Both the position numbers and the translations under genes were made by a program. This document shows, in pieces, positions 6,073 through 14,629 of a stretch of 17,441 bases of DNA. Origin of the DNA: JACCTH01 sp050741915 (lineage in GTDB: Bacteria > Actinomycetota > Acidimicrobiia > Spongiisociales > ZC4RG35); the NCBI GenBank assembly GCA_050741915.1, contig JBOGEX010000009.1, positions 1 to 17,441 on the forward strand, read 5' to 3'. The notes below the pieces were generated by a model. It worked only from the letters and a program-made list of their open reading frames with translations. It ran no database searches and was not told where the DNA came from. How positions within the stretch are numbered: position 1 is the stretch's first letter; each line of letters opens with the position of its first letter.

Positions 6073-8817
6073 GTGACCATCCCCCCACCGCTGCATTTTC
6101 AGCTCCTGGGACCACCCCGAATCCTGGTTGGTGGCCTGCCGCTGCAAGTCGACACCAGAAAGGCCGTGGCGCTGGCTTGTTATCTCGTCGCGCAAGCGCA
6201 CGAACCGACGCGAGACGAGCTCGTCGCCCTGCTCTGGCCCGAACTCGACAAGACCCGGGGGAGGGCTGCCTTGCGACGGACGATGTCCGCCTTGCGGACC
6301 GGTCTGGGAGGCACCGGGCTCTTGGCGGATCGAGATCGGGTTCGCCTCGATCTCAATGGAGCCCGGGTGGACATCAATGAAGCCGAGGCTCTGAGCCGGG
6401 TCACCCACGACCACACATTGGACCAGGTCTGTCCCGAATGTGCGTTGCCCCTGGGAGAGGCGGCATCGCTTTATCGTGGCAGCTTCCTCGACGGCTTCTT
6501 CCTGCGGGATGCGGCCGACTTCGAGCAGTGGCACCGATCCCAATCGGAGATCCACCGGCGCAATTGGCGCGAGCTCGTGAGCCGGTGGGGTCTGGCCCTG
6601 GCCAGCGCAGGTCGCTTCGCGGACGCCGAGGCGGCAGTGCGTAGGCGTCTCCTGGCCGACGCCCTCGACGAGGTCGCTCACCGACAGGTGATGCAGTTCC
6701 TGGTCTGGAGTGGAGATCGCGTCGGAGCCCTTCGTCAGTACCGGGAGTGCGCCGTGGTTCTTGATCGCGAACTCGGGGTTTCACCTCTTCCTGAGACCCG
6801 GCAGCTTTACGAGATGATCATGGAAGGAATCGAACCCCTTCCTCCGACGGGCAGGGTCGAGATGATGCCGGTGGTGCGGGAACGTCCGCCCATGGCGGCT
6901 TTGGGACCGATCGTCGGGCGTGAACGAGAGCTCGAAAAGATGAGCGCCTCGCTGGGAAGCATCGTTTTGGAAGGAGACGAGGGTATCGGCAAGAGCCGCC
7001 TGATCGAGGAGTGGCTCGAAGGAAGTGCGGTACCGATGGCCCGTGCCACCGCCACCCCGGGGGTCGAAGGGGTTCCTTACCTGGCGATTCGTGATCTCCT
7101 CATGTCCGCCATGCCCTTTGCCGGCGGCCAGCCTCCCGCCATTGCGGCTGAGGCGGTCAGGCTGCTGCCCCAACTGGCCGATGCCGGATTTTCGCAGCCG
7201 GCGGCCGCCGATCTCGGCCCGGGGGCGGCAGCGCAATTCCACGCCGGCATCGTTGCGGCCCTGCATCACCTTCTCGAGGGGGGCTGGCTGGTAGTCGACG
7301 ACGCCCAGTGGCTTGACCCTTCATCAGTTGCCATTCTCAACGTCTTCCTCACCCACCCCGAACCGAAAGGCGCCAGGCTGGTTCTGAGCTGGCGCGTTCG
7401 GGAGGTCGACTCCGCTCAGCCTTTCTCAGTTCTCCTCAGACGCCTGGAACGAGACGGTGAAATCGAGCGAATCCGTCTCGAACCCCTTTCCGACGAGGCG
7501 GCGCGACAGTTGCTCGAGGGCCGGTCGGGGACACCTCTATCCTCGTCGGAGATCGAGTCGATCATCGCCCGGGCGCAAGGCAATCCCCTCTTCCTGATTT
7601 CGTATCGGGACGCGGCGGGCTCGGATCGGGCTGATCTGCCACCCGATCTCGAGCGTCTGGTGGAGACTCGTCTCGATCGTCTGGAAGAGGCGTCGTGGCA
7701 GGTGCTGTCGGCGGCGAGCGTGCTCGGGGCCGAAGCCGATTCCGATCTCCTTCGCAGTGTCAGCGGACGCGGGGACGAGGAGATGGTCACGGCCATCGAG
7801 GAGCTGATCTCGTACGGCTTGATGAGGGAGAATCAAAACGGAGTTGCTTTCGCTCATGATGCGGTGCGAAGGGCAGTTGCAGAACGATTGTCGAAAGCCC
7901 GCACGAGAATCCTTCACGGTCGGGCCGCCGACGCTCTCGCCGGACCGGCGCTGACAGCGGTGCGGGCCTGGCATCTCGAAGCGGCGGGACGTTCCGGGGA
8001 GGCAGCGGTGGCCCACTTCGAGGCCGGCCGGGAGGCGATCGAACTCCACGCCTACGAAACCGGAAGTCGCCACCTGCGAGCCGCAGCCGCGTTGGCCTTT
8101 TCGGATCGAGATCGCCTGGGACTCTTACTTGGTCATGCCGCGGTGCGCTTGGGTGACTATGGAGCGGCGCTGGCCGCCTATGCCACCGTGACCGAGGGGC
8201 CCGAGGTGGAGTTCCGGATTGGAGGCGTTTACCTTCGGCTCCGTCGCTGGGCTTTGGCCTCGGCGGCGCTCGACCGGGCCGCAGCCCTCGACCCACCTTC
8301 GGAGCTCCTGACCCACATCACGGCCGATCGGGCGGTCGTCGCCCATCACCGGAACGATGATGTTGGGGCCGAGAGATTGACGAAGCTGGCGCGCCAGCAG
8401 GCCCAGGCAAGTGGGGACATTGCCGGGCTGGCGCAGGCCGCCAATCTCGCTGGCATGCTGGCTCCGAATCCACACGTGGCCATCACCCGACTGAGGAAAG
8501 CCAACTCGATTGCGAACGACACCGCCCGGGCCGAACTGATTGCGGCCACATTGAACAACCTCGCCCTCGCTCATCGCGAAGCTGGCGAACTCGACGTAGC
8601 CATCGACACCGGCGAAGCTGCGCTCGCCGTCCTCGAGCACGTCGGTGACCGCCACCAGCTCGCCGCTCTCCACAACAATCTGGCGGATACCTTGCATCGG
8701 GCAGGTCGGGAGGATCTCTCCCGCGCTCACGTCACAGAATCAGCGCGACTCTTCGCCGACGTCGGCCTCGAGCCGGGAACGTTCGAACCCGAGATCTGGA
8801 AGCTGTCTGAATGGTGA
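6073..8817 (+). CDS. SARP/BTAD-family transcriptional regulator with AAA (STAND-type) ATPase and TPR repeats
   Basis: From GTG 6073 the protein has 914 residues. Residues about 6-95 are the OmpR-like winged helix of SARPs (FQLLGPPRILVGG onward). A bacterial transcriptional activation domain follows at about 100-255 (LYRGSFLDGFFL at about 133-144, ending near residue 255) and includes a CPEC pair at 120-123. The ATPase has Walker A GDEGIGKS (301-308) and Walker B WLVVDD (405-410). The C-terminal third is Ala/Leu-rich helical TPR-like sequence. Such AfsR-type proteins activate transcription in response to ligand or nucleotide. The frame is open back to 5953, but that would add 40 unfamiliar residues overlapping the divergent gene. 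No LuxR helix-turn-helix is present. Its targets are unknown; the divergent operon is one candidate. Confidence 0.9.
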   Translation: MTIPPPLHFQLLGPPRILVGGLPLQVDTRKAVALACYLVAQAHEPTRDELVALLWPELDKTRGRAALRRTMSALRTGLGGTGLLADRDRVRLDLNGARVDINEAEALSRVTHDHTLDQVCPECALPLGEAASLYRGSFLDGFFLRDAADFEQWHRSQSEIHRRNWRELVSRWGLALASAGRFADAEAAVRRRLLADALDEVAHRQVMQFLVWSGDRVGALRQYRECAVVLDRELGVSPLPETRQLYEMIMEGIEPLPPTGRVEMMPVVRERPPMAALGPIVGRERELEKMSASLGSIVLEGDEGIGKSRLIEEWLEGSAVPMARATATPGVEGVPYLAIRDLLMSAMPFAGGQPPAIAAEAVRLLPQLADAGFSQPAAADLGPGAAAQFHAGIVAALHHLLEGGWLVVDDAQWLDPSSVAILNVFLTHPEPKGARLVLSWRVREVDSAQPFSVLLRRLERDGEIERIRLEPLSDEAARQLLEGRSGTPLSSSEIESIIARAQGNPLFLISYRDAAGSDRADLPPDLERLVETRLDRLEEASWQVLSAASVLGAEADSDLLRSVSGRGDEEMVTAIEELISYGLMRENQNGVAFAHDAVRRAVAERLSKARTRILHGRAADALAGPALTAVRAWHLEAAGRSGEAAVAHFEAGREAIELHAYETGSRHLRAAAALAFSDRDRLGLLLGHAAVRLGDYGAALAAYATVTEGPEVEFRIGGVYLRLRRWALASAALDRAAALDPPSELLTHITADRAVVAHHRNDDVGAERLTKLARQQAQASGDIAGLAQAANLAGMLAPNPHVAITRLRKANSIANDTARAELIAATLNNLALAHREAGELDVAIDTGEAALAVLEHVGDRHQLAALHNNLADTLHRAGREDLSRAHVTESARLFADVGLEPGTFEPEIWKLSEW

Positions 8818-8981
8818 TCTATCCGATCGTCGGCCATCTCGGCGGAATCGACGAGATCGGAGTCTTTGTCGTTCCGGCGGTCCTGGCGGTGCTCGCTCTA
8901 CGCTGGGCTGAGCGCCGTGCTCAGCGACGGGAGGCCGAAGGAAAAGGCGAGGTTCCGGCCGAGGAGGCGACCCACGACTAG
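8811..8981 (+). CDS. 56-residue small membrane protein
   Basis: ATG 8811 lies inside the end of the SARP gene, overlapping it by 7 nt, and the frame ends at TAG 8981. The product has one hydrophobic segment at about 16-30 (GVFVVPAVLAVLALRW) followed by a charged tail (ERRAQRREAEGKGE). A GGAAG-like ribosome site sits just upstream. Overlap and a single clear helix favour a real translated gene coupled to the regulator, but such short frames arise by chance in GC-rich DNA. GTG 8814 is an alternative start. No family is recognised. Confidence 0.55.
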   Translation: MVIYPIVGHLGGIDEIGVFVVPAVLAVLALRWAERRAQRREAEGKGEVPAEEATHD

Positions 8982-9003
8982 GCCCGTTTAAGCTCACCGC
9001 CCG

Positions 9004-10203
9004 ATGACCCTCTCGGCAGCAGCTTCCGCGCTTGGGGCACCGGAAGCGATTGTGAAGCGATCGGCCGAGGCCCGAGCCAAGGCCAGCGGGGTTTCGGTCG
9101 ACGAGATTCTGGCTGCCTGGGCGGGCGGAGGGACCGTCACTGCCGTGGCCTCGCCTCCCGCCACTGATGTCGAGGAGGTCGGCGCTCCCGGCCCAGAACC
9201 CATCGACACCGCTCCTCCTCCGACCGCTCCTTCTCCGATCCCGCCTGCCCCCACGTTGCTCCCGGTCCCGGTCGCCCTGGAAGAAGAGGAAGAACCGGTC
9301 GAGGCCCAGCCTCTCGGCCGACGGATATCGGTGGCCGGGCGGGTTGGGTTCTGGACAGGGGTCATTCTGGGAGTGGTCGGTTTGCTCGCTGCTTCTCCTT
9401 GGACGTTGCCCAATGCATCCATTCTGGGGGAAGAGGGCGACTTCAGCCCCGCCCTGATCGTTGACAGAGGCCGGCTGATTCTGGTGACCGCCCTCTTCTC
9501 GGTGTTGTTCGGCGCGATCGTGGCCTCGCTATCGCGAACCCTCGCCAGCTGGGTGTCCAACGGAGGAGGTCTCTCTGGGCGGGGCCGAGCGAGCGCGCTT
9601 CTTGGAGCCGTCCTGGGCGGGGTTTTGGGTCTCGGAGCTGGGGCAGCGTTGGCTTCGTTCGGTCAGCCGGTCGAGAACGCCCCCGAGCTCATCCAGCTTC
9701 CGGTGGTGGCGGCCATCTTCGTCGTCATGATCGGGGGAGGGGTCTTGGGGTGGGTTGTCGCCGCGGTCGTGCAGATCCTCGGTGTCCCCGCCGGTGTTGG
9801 TGACGAGGAGACCGAAGAGTTGACCCGGGTTCAAACCCGGTTGACCGGTGCGATCGCCGTCCCAGTTGCGGGGATCGTCGCCCTCGGCGTACTGGTGCTG
9901 CCCTTCGCGATCGTCTTGATCCGCTCCAACCATCTCGCCTCGGGCGGGGCGGCGGTCTTGGCCATCATCGCCTCGGCCAGCATCCTCGCTATCGCCTCGC
10001 TCTCGGCCTCACGCCCGGGGATGCGAATCTCCCGCGGCGAGTTCTTCCTGGCCCTGGGGGGAATCGGGATCGTGGTCATGATCGTGTTCGCCGTCATGCT
10101 GGCCCGCAACCCTGATGCCCTCCACGAAGAGGACGAAGCGACCGCCACCGAGGAGACGACTGCAGGCGAAGGCGAGTCGACCACCACCACCGTCGCCCCT
10201 TAG
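9004..10203 (+). CDS. seven-helix membrane protein of unknown function with N-terminal helical mini-domain
   Basis: The 399-residue protein starts with a compact helical region (1-42; GAPEAIVKRSAEARAKASGV, then SVDEILAAW). A Pro/Glu-rich linker (43-105) follows, then about seven hydrophobic helices (near 113-132, 157-176, 198-218, 233-259, 283-305, 314-333, 347-367). It ends in an acidic Thr-rich tail (ETTAGEGESTTTTVAP). The N-terminal part looks like a small helical interaction module set before a flexible linker. No catalytic motif is visible. It follows the 56-residue peptide by 22 nt, and its stop overlaps the stop of the opposing HNH remnant. No ribosome site is evident, so initiation may be weak or leaderless. 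I do not recognise the family. Confidence 0.75.
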   Translation: MTLSAAASALGAPEAIVKRSAEARAKASGVSVDEILAAWAGGGTVTAVASPPATDVEEVGAPGPEPIDTAPPPTAPSPIPPAPTLLPVPVALEEEEEPVEAQPLGRRISVAGRVGFWTGVILGVVGLLAASPWTLPNASILGEEGDFSPALIVDRGRLILVTALFSVLFGAIVASLSRTLASWVSNGGGLSGRGRASALLGAVLGGVLGLGAGAALASFGQPVENAPELIQLPVVAAIFVVMIGGGVLGWVVAAVVQILGVPAGVGDEETEELTRVQTRLTGAIAVPVAGIVALGVLVLPFAIVLIRSNHLASGGAAVLAIIASASILAIASLSASRPGMRISRGEFFLALGGIGIVVMIVFAVMLARNPDALHEEDEATATEETTAGEGESTTTTVAP

Positions 10204-10493
10204 GGCGAACACCCGCTGGTGGTGTAGCTGTGGCCGAAAGGGCTCCGCCACAAGAAGTCGCCTCCGGGAAGGGGTCGATATCTCCATCCGATGTGGTGCC
10301 GAAGCAGGTGATCGTGACGACAGAGCAGTCCCAGGTTCCCCTTTTTGGTCTCTCCTCCCTCGGCCCAAAGGAGGCGATGGTCGAGGTCGCAGTCCGAAGC
10401 TGGCATCAGACAGCCGGGAAAGATACAGGTCGGGTGGTTGGCCGTGACCCGACGCCGGAGGTCGGCTCGAGGTCGGCGGCGGGTGACCCGCAC
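10200..10493 (-). pseudogene. C-terminal HNH domain remnant of a DUF222/13E12-type protein
   Basis: The 97-residue frame from GTG 10493 matches the end of DUF222-HNH proteins. It shows CIFPGC (Cys23, Cys28), DLDH (His39), an Asn at 53 and CRHDH (Cys58, His62), then GWRYR and a TSP-like closing strand. Full-length members are usually about 400 residues or more, with an N-terminal DUF222 domain that is absent here. The metal and HNH residues are intact, so a short active nuclease cannot be excluded, but a decayed fragment is more likely. Its stop overlaps the stop of the convergent membrane-protein gene. Confidence 0.65.
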
Positions 10494-10624
10494 CCCAGCT
10501 CCTCGGCAGTGACGTACTCGCCACGCTTGATCTCATCCTCCGCCTGCCTGATCGGGTTCCAGAACTCCAGGCTGAGAGGATGTCGAGGGGTCACCTCCAG
10601 CCCAATGAGATCATCGGGGCTCAC
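10494..10624 (-). pseudogene. short antitoxin-like fragment joined to the HNH remnant
   Basis: A frame starting at GTG 10624, six bases after the small lipoprotein stop, gives SLEFWNPIRQAEDEIKRGEY followed by VTAEELG. This style (FW-x2-I-x2-AE, then a closing EEL) resembles the C-terminal arm of small type II antitoxins, but that is only an impression. The frame runs into the HNH-encoding segment out of phase and stops at 10406. It may be a small gene remnant at a deletion junction or chance coding. Confidence 0.25.
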
Positions 10625-10630
10625 AGGTCG

Positions 10631-10948
10631 TTAACCGTCTTCGAGCCGGAGGGCATGCAGATCATCACCGACCTTCTCCCAGGTAACTCGGATCGGGCTG
10701 CCGTCGCGCATGTGCTCGCGCAGATGGCTGAGCGGATAGGGATAGTCGCCATCGGCGACCGGTTGGTACGTCAGCTCGTCTCCCTCCACCAACAATGTGA
10801 ACGAGCTCACCTCGCTGAGGTCGCCCTCGACCGCGATCACCACCCCCATGACGGTGCCGGAATCCTGCGAGCAGGCGGTGAGGAGAATCACGGCCGCCGC
10901 CCAGGCGGCTAGGGAACTGCGCGCAGCTCTTCTTCGATCCGGTCCCAC
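10631..10948 (-). CDS. small lipoprotein at the end of the oxidase operon
   Basis: From GTG 10948 the 105-residue product has a textbook lipoprotein signal: an Arg-rich start (MGPDRRRAARSS), a hydrophobic core, and lipobox LTAC. The mature part (about 80 residues) is beta-rich, with VVIAVEGDLSEVSSFTLLVE and a closing WEKVGDDLHALRLED, suggesting a small OB- or barrel-like domain. A GGAGGAACA ribosome site precedes the start, which lies inside ctaG, giving a 40-nt overlap in another frame. The longer frame upstream is only a shadow of ctaG. Location implies an extracytoplasmic role tied to the oxidase. No named family is recognised. Confidence 0.75.
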   Translation of the reverse strand: MGPDRRRAARSSLAAWAAAVILLTACSQDSGTVMGVVIAVEGDLSEVSSFTLLVEGDELTYQPVADGDYPYPLSHLREHMRDGSPIRVTWEKVGDDLHALRLEDG

Positions 10949-11724
10949 TGTTCCTCCTCCGATGCCCACCGGAACCAGATCACGGCCAACAAGATCCAGA
11001 AGTAGAGGGTTCCCCCGATCTTCATGATCAACCCCGCAATGGTCTGATCGGCCACTGGGGTGAGCCCGAACACCAGCGAAGCATCGCCATAGGCGGGGTA
11101 GATGGGAACGGTAGAGAACGTGAGGAAGCTGGCGGGAATGGTGGGCAGGATCGAGTTGAGAAAGAGATAGACGATTTGCATCGGTGGAGAGATCCGCGGT
11201 ACCACAGTCGAGGGAGAAACCACCGGCAGCCACATCAGCACCGCCGATCCGAAGAGGAAAGCGTGGATGAGGAAATGGGCCAGTTCGTTGCGGAGCGACA
11301 GGGCCACCGCCTCCGGCCAGTGGGTGGCGATCATCCCCAGGTTGAAGATCGAGAAGGCAACGACGGGATGAGCCAGCGGTCGCAGCCAGGGAAGGACCAG
11401 TCGATGGCCAAAGATGCGGTCGGCCATCTGCCTGTTGAGGCCCATGATCATCAGCGGGGGGGCGAAGAGGGTGATGACCATGTGATCGACCATGTGGACC
11501 CAGTAGAGGCTGGTCTCGGCGAGGTCGTGGAGCGGCCAAGTCGAGACGGTCCAAACCATCCCCAAGCCAAGGTAGAAGCTGGTCCACTGTGTTCTGGTCG
11601 GCGCCAGCAAGGCGGGCCCGAGATGCGGCCGGACCCGAGCCTGCAACCACCAATAGCCAAGTCCAATCGTGCCCAGGATCAACACCACGTCGAGGTGAAG
11701 GTGGTAGGAGGGGAGGTGCTCCAT
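10909..11724 (-). CDS. ctaG: cytochrome c oxidase assembly factor CtaG (caa3 type)
   Basis: The 271-residue protein has about seven hydrophobic helices and the caa3_CtaG signature WPLHDLAETSLYWVHMVDHM followed by APPLMIMG. Histidines in this region and in the THWPEAVALS and HFLIHAFLFG segments fit the known family pattern. This family supports assembly of caa3-type oxidases, probably in copper delivery or CuA/CuB maturation, and is unrelated to the Cox11-type CtaG of proteobacteria. The start overlaps the preceding stop (TAATG), so it belongs to the cox operon. Its last 40 nt overlap the start of the small lipoprotein gene. Confidence 0.92.
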   Translation of the reverse strand: MEHLPSYHLHLDVVLILGTIGLGYWWLQARVRPHLGPALLAPTRTQWTSFYLGLGMVWTVSTWPLHDLAETSLYWVHMVDHMVITLFAPPLMIMGLNRQMADRIFGHRLVLPWLRPLAHPVVAFSIFNLGMIATHWPEAVALSLRNELAHFLIHAFLFGSAVLMWLPVVSPSTVVPRISPPMQIVYLFLNSILPTIPASFLTFSTVPIYPAYGDASLVFGLTPVADQTIAGLIMKIGGTLYFWILLAVIWFRWASEEEQWDRIEEELRAVP

Positions 11725-12035
11725 TAGCGGCCGGCGGCGAGGACTCCAAACAAGATCAGTACAACGCCGTAGAGCGAGAACGCCAATGCGAAGCCGAAAG
11801 TGAAGAACCGGCTCACGGCCGCTTTCTCATAGCGAATGTGCATGTACCAGCCGACGACGATGAAAAACTTGAGAAAGGCCAGGAGCAAGAGGGCGGCGTT
11901 GTTGATCCAACCGAGCCGCAACGCATTGTTGATATAGAAGAGCGCAACTTCGATCGCTGTCAGCGCCGCCAGGCCGATGGCGATCTTGACATATTGGGCC
12001 GGCGTCGGGTGAGCGACGTGATGGTCGTCGGCCAT
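11724..12035 (-). CDS. ctaF: cytochrome c oxidase subunit IV-like small membrane subunit (COX4_pro)
   Basis: The 103-residue protein has three helices (about 16-36, 45-65, 78-100) and the prokaryotic COX4 pattern FLKFFIVVGWYMHIRYE. These small subunits stabilise the core of the haem-copper oxidase and have no redox centre of their own. The start lies 3 nt after the coxC stop, and the stop overlaps the ctaG start, so it is coupled on both sides. The symbol ctaF follows Bacillus/actinobacterial usage. Confidence 0.88.
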   Translation of the reverse strand: MADDHHVAHPTPAQYVKIAIGLAALTAIEVALFYINNALRLGWINNAALLLLAFLKFFIVVGWYMHIRYEKAAVSRFFTFGFALAFSLYGVVLILFGVLAAGR

Positions 12036-12038
12036 GAG

Positions 12039-12671
12039 TTAGGTCGCCCCCGGGACGGCCGTCAACAGATAGACGACGGTGAAGATCACTATCCAGATGA
12101 TGTCGACGAAGTGCCAGTAGAGGCCGACCAACTCGAGGTTGAGGAACTGGCGGTTGGTAAGCCCGCCCATACGTTTTGAGAGGCCGAAGAGCGAGAGGAG
12201 CATGATCACTCCGATGGCGACGTGGGTCCCGTGGAAACCGGTCAGGACATAAAACGCCGAAGCCGACGGATTGGTGGAGAGAGTCATGTCCTCGAGGGTG
12301 ATGAACTCGGTGAACTCGAAGACCTGACCGGCGAGAAAGACCGAGCCCAGCATTGCCGTCGCCAGTAGCCAGGTTCGGGTCGCCCCCTGATCACCCCGAC
12401 TCAAGGCGTTGTGGGCGAGAACCATCGTCAACGAGCTCATCAACAGGACAAATGAGCTGACCGACGTGAAAGGAATGTCGTAGATCTCCGACGGCTTCGG
12501 TCCCTGGGCGAACTCCCGCCCCGCGTACAACAGGAAATTGGTGATGAGGGCCCCGAAGAAGAGGAACTCGGAGCTGAGGAAAGCCCACATCGCCAGCTTG
12601 CGGTTCTCCACCCCGGTTGATTCATGCTCTTCCTGGTGGGGGCTTTGGGCCTCATGGGCGGCGGCGGTCAA
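12039..12671 (-). CDS. ctaE: cytochrome c oxidase subunit III
   Basis: The 210-residue protein matches the short five-helix form of subunit III: a soluble His/Glu-rich N-terminus (1-23), KLAMWAFLSSEFLFFGALI, the FEFTEF segment with its acidic residues, GFHGTHVAIGV, and the terminal signature ELVGLYWHFVDIIWIVIF. Subunit III stabilises proton uptake by subunit I and carries no metal. The start is TTG, overlapping the coxA stop as TTGA; the first hydrophobic helix follows at about residue 28, as expected. It is part of the caa3 operon. Confidence 0.93.
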   Translation of the reverse strand: MTAAAHEAQSPHQEEHESTGVENRKLAMWAFLSSEFLFFGALITNFLLYAGREFAQGPKPSEIYDIPFTSVSSFVLLMSSLTMVLAHNALSRGDQGATRTWLLATAMLGSVFLAGQVFEFTEFITLEDMTLSTNPSASAFYVLTGFHGTHVAIGVIMLLSLFGLSKRMGGLTNRQFLNLELVGLYWHFVDIIWIVIFTVVYLLTAVPGAT

Positions 12672-14629
12672 TGGGCCTCTTCCAGAGGCTCTGAGCCCCA
12701 GCCAATCAGAGCGGCGAGCGATACCAGTACCCCGATCACGATCAACGCCTTGCCGACGATGGAGCGATGAAAGATGATCCCGTAGGCGATCAGCGGCAAC
12801 CCGGCCGCCATCACGATGGGGAAATAGCTCGGGTTCGGCAGATGGACCGGCTCCGGCGGATTGGTCCCGATCTCCTGCAGCCGGCTGATCTGCTCCTCAG
12901 CCTCGGGCTTGCGTATCGGCCGGCCGGTTTTGTCCTCGGTGTACTTCTGATGCCAGAACTCGTCGAGGCCATGCACGATCGGCACCTCGGCGAAGTTGAA
13001 GGCCGGGGTCGGATTGGGTATCGACCACTCGAGGGTGCGGGCGTCCCACGGGTCCATGCCGGCGATCTCTCCCGTGCGCTTGGAGGTGCGGAAGTTGTAG
13101 ATGAAAACCAGGAGCCCGATGGCGATGATGAACGCTCCGGCGGTCACGATCTGGTTCCAGAATTCGAGACTGGGGTCATAGCGCCAGGTGCGGCGAATCA
13201 TGCCCTGGAGACCAAGCCAATGCATGGGGGCGAACGTCATATTGAAACCAATCAGCCACAGCCAGAAGTGCACCTTGCCGAGGCGGTCGTTCATCATCCG
13301 CCCGCTGAACTTGGGGAACCAGTAGTAGAGGCCCCCGAACGTTCCAAAGATCGCTCCCCCGAAGAGCACGTAGTGGAAGTGGGCGACGATGTAGTAGGTA
13401 TCGGTTTGCTGCCAGTCGGAGGGCACCACTGCGTGAGTGACGCCGGAAAGACCACCGATGGTGAACATGGTCAGGAAGCCAAACGCAAACAGCATGGGAG
13501 TCTTGAGCTGCAGGCGGCCGAGCCACATCGTCCCCATCCAGTTGAAGATCTTCACCCCGGTGGGGATGGCGATCGTCATCGTTGTCAACCCGAAACCAAC
13601 CTGGGCGACGGTGCTGATTCCCGACGAGAACATGTGGTGGGCCCAGACTCCGAAGCCGAGAAAGGCGATGCCCGCCCCGGCGAAGACCACCGCCGCATAG
13701 CCGAACAGGGGCTTGCGGCTGAAGACGGGGATGATCTCGGACACGATGCCCATAGAGGGGAGAATCAGGATGTAGACCTCAGGGTGTCCGAACAGCCAGA
13801 AGAGGTGTTGCCAGAGGATCGGATCCCCGCCGGCGGTGGCGTCGAAGAAGAGAGTGCCGAATTGGCGGTCGAAAGTGACCATGAAAAGAGCGATGGCGAT
13901 GATCGGCAGCGAGAACAGCAACAGGAAGGCGACGACCAGCGTCATCCAGATGAAGACCGGCACCCGCAGGAGGCGCATGCCCTTCGCCCGGAGGTTGAAG
14001 AAGGTGACGATGAAGTTGACCGCCGAGATGAGCGAGGCAATGCCGAGAATCTGCAGGCCGAGAGCGGCGAAGTCGATAGCCAGGCTGGGCGAGAACTCCT
14101 GCCCCGCGTTCGGCTGATAAAGGAACCAACCGCCGTCTGGCAGGGCCCCGAAGCTGCGGGCGTCAGACGGGTCGAGATTCCCCGGGATCCCGGGAACATT
14201 GCCCAGGGGAGGCGCCACGGCTGAGAAGAGGAGGCCCGAGTAGAGGAAGATGCCGCCGAAGAGGAAGATCCAGTAGGAGAGAGCATTGAGGCGGGGGAAG
14301 GCCACGTCGCGGGCGCCGATCATCAGCGGAAGCAGGTAGTTCATGAACGCGGCCGACATCGGCATCACGACCAGGAAGATCATGGTGAGCCCGTGCGTGG
14401 TGAAGAGGCCGTTGTAGTCCGCCGCCGAGAGAAAGTTGCTTTCCGCCGAAGCCAGGTGAATGCGAAGGAGGAGGGCTTCGGCTCCGCCGATCAGGAAAAA
14501 GAAGAAGGCGGTGTAGCCGTACATGATCCCGATCTTCTTGTGGTCGACGGTGGTCACCCACGACCAGAAGCCGGTCAAGCCCCGCGGGCGGCGGAAGATC
14601 GTTGTGACTTTCTCGGCTGCAGTCGTCAT
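12668..14629 (-). CDS. ctaD: cytochrome c oxidase subunit I (aa3/caa3 haem-copper oxidase)
   Basis: This 653-residue protein is the catalytic subunit that reduces oxygen to water and pumps protons. All metal ligands are visible: His79 (THGLTM) and His419 for haem a, His417 for haem a3 (VAHFHYVLF), and His282 (GHPEVY), His331 and His332 (HHMF) for CuB. Tyr286 is the expected cross-linked tyrosine, and Glu284 marks the type A1 D-channel exit. Residues about 590-653 add two helices beyond the twelve-helix core, as in other actinobacterial versions. ATG 14629 overlaps the coxB stop (ATGA) and has a GGAG ribosome site. A long open frame on the opposite strand is a GC-driven shadow. Confidence 0.97.
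   Translation of the reverse strand: MTTAAEKVTTIFRRPRGLTGFWSWVTTVDHKKIGIMYGYTAFFFFLIGGAEALLLRIHLASAESNFLSAADYNGLFTTHGLTMIFLVVMPMSAAFMNYLLPLMIGARDVAFPRLNALSYWIFLFGGIFLYSGLLFSAVAPPLGNVPGIPGNLDPSDARSFGALPDGGWFLYQPNAGQEFSPSLAIDFAALGLQILGIASLISAVNFIVTFFNLRAKGMRLLRVPVFIWMTLVVAFLLLFSLPIIAIALFMVTFDRQFGTLFFDATAGGDPILWQHLFWLFGHPEVYILILPSMGIVSEIIPVFSRKPLFGYAAVVFAGAGIAFLGFGVWAHHMFSSGISTVAQVGFGLTTMTIAIPTGVKIFNWMGTMWLGRLQLKTPMLFAFGFLTMFTIGGLSGVTHAVVPSDWQQTDTYYIVAHFHYVLFGGAIFGTFGGLYYWFPKFSGRMMNDRLGKVHFWLWLIGFNMTFAPMHWLGLQGMIRRTWRYDPSLEFWNQIVTAGAFIIAIGLLVFIYNFRTSKRTGEIAGMDPWDARTLEWSIPNPTPAFNFAEVPIVHGLDEFWHQKYTEDKTGRPIRKPEAEEQISRLQEIGTNPPEPVHLPNPSYFPIVMAAGLPLIAYGIIFHRSIVGKALIVIGVLVSLAALIGWGSEPLEEAH

Noticed and set aside
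6064..6681. 205-codon minus-strand frame opposite the SARP gene
   Set aside because: Low-complexity antisense frame without recognisable motifs.
10949..11749. 5' part of the long minus-strand frame that ends in the small lipoprotein
   Set aside because: Pro/Arg-rich shadow of ctaG in another frame; only the part from GTG 10948 has a ribosome site and signal peptide.
12767..14224. 485-codon plus-strand open frame opposite coxA
   Set aside because: Its composition is Asp/Glu/Arg/His-rich without domains, and it lies wholly antisense to a certain subunit I gene; GC-rich codon bias explains it.
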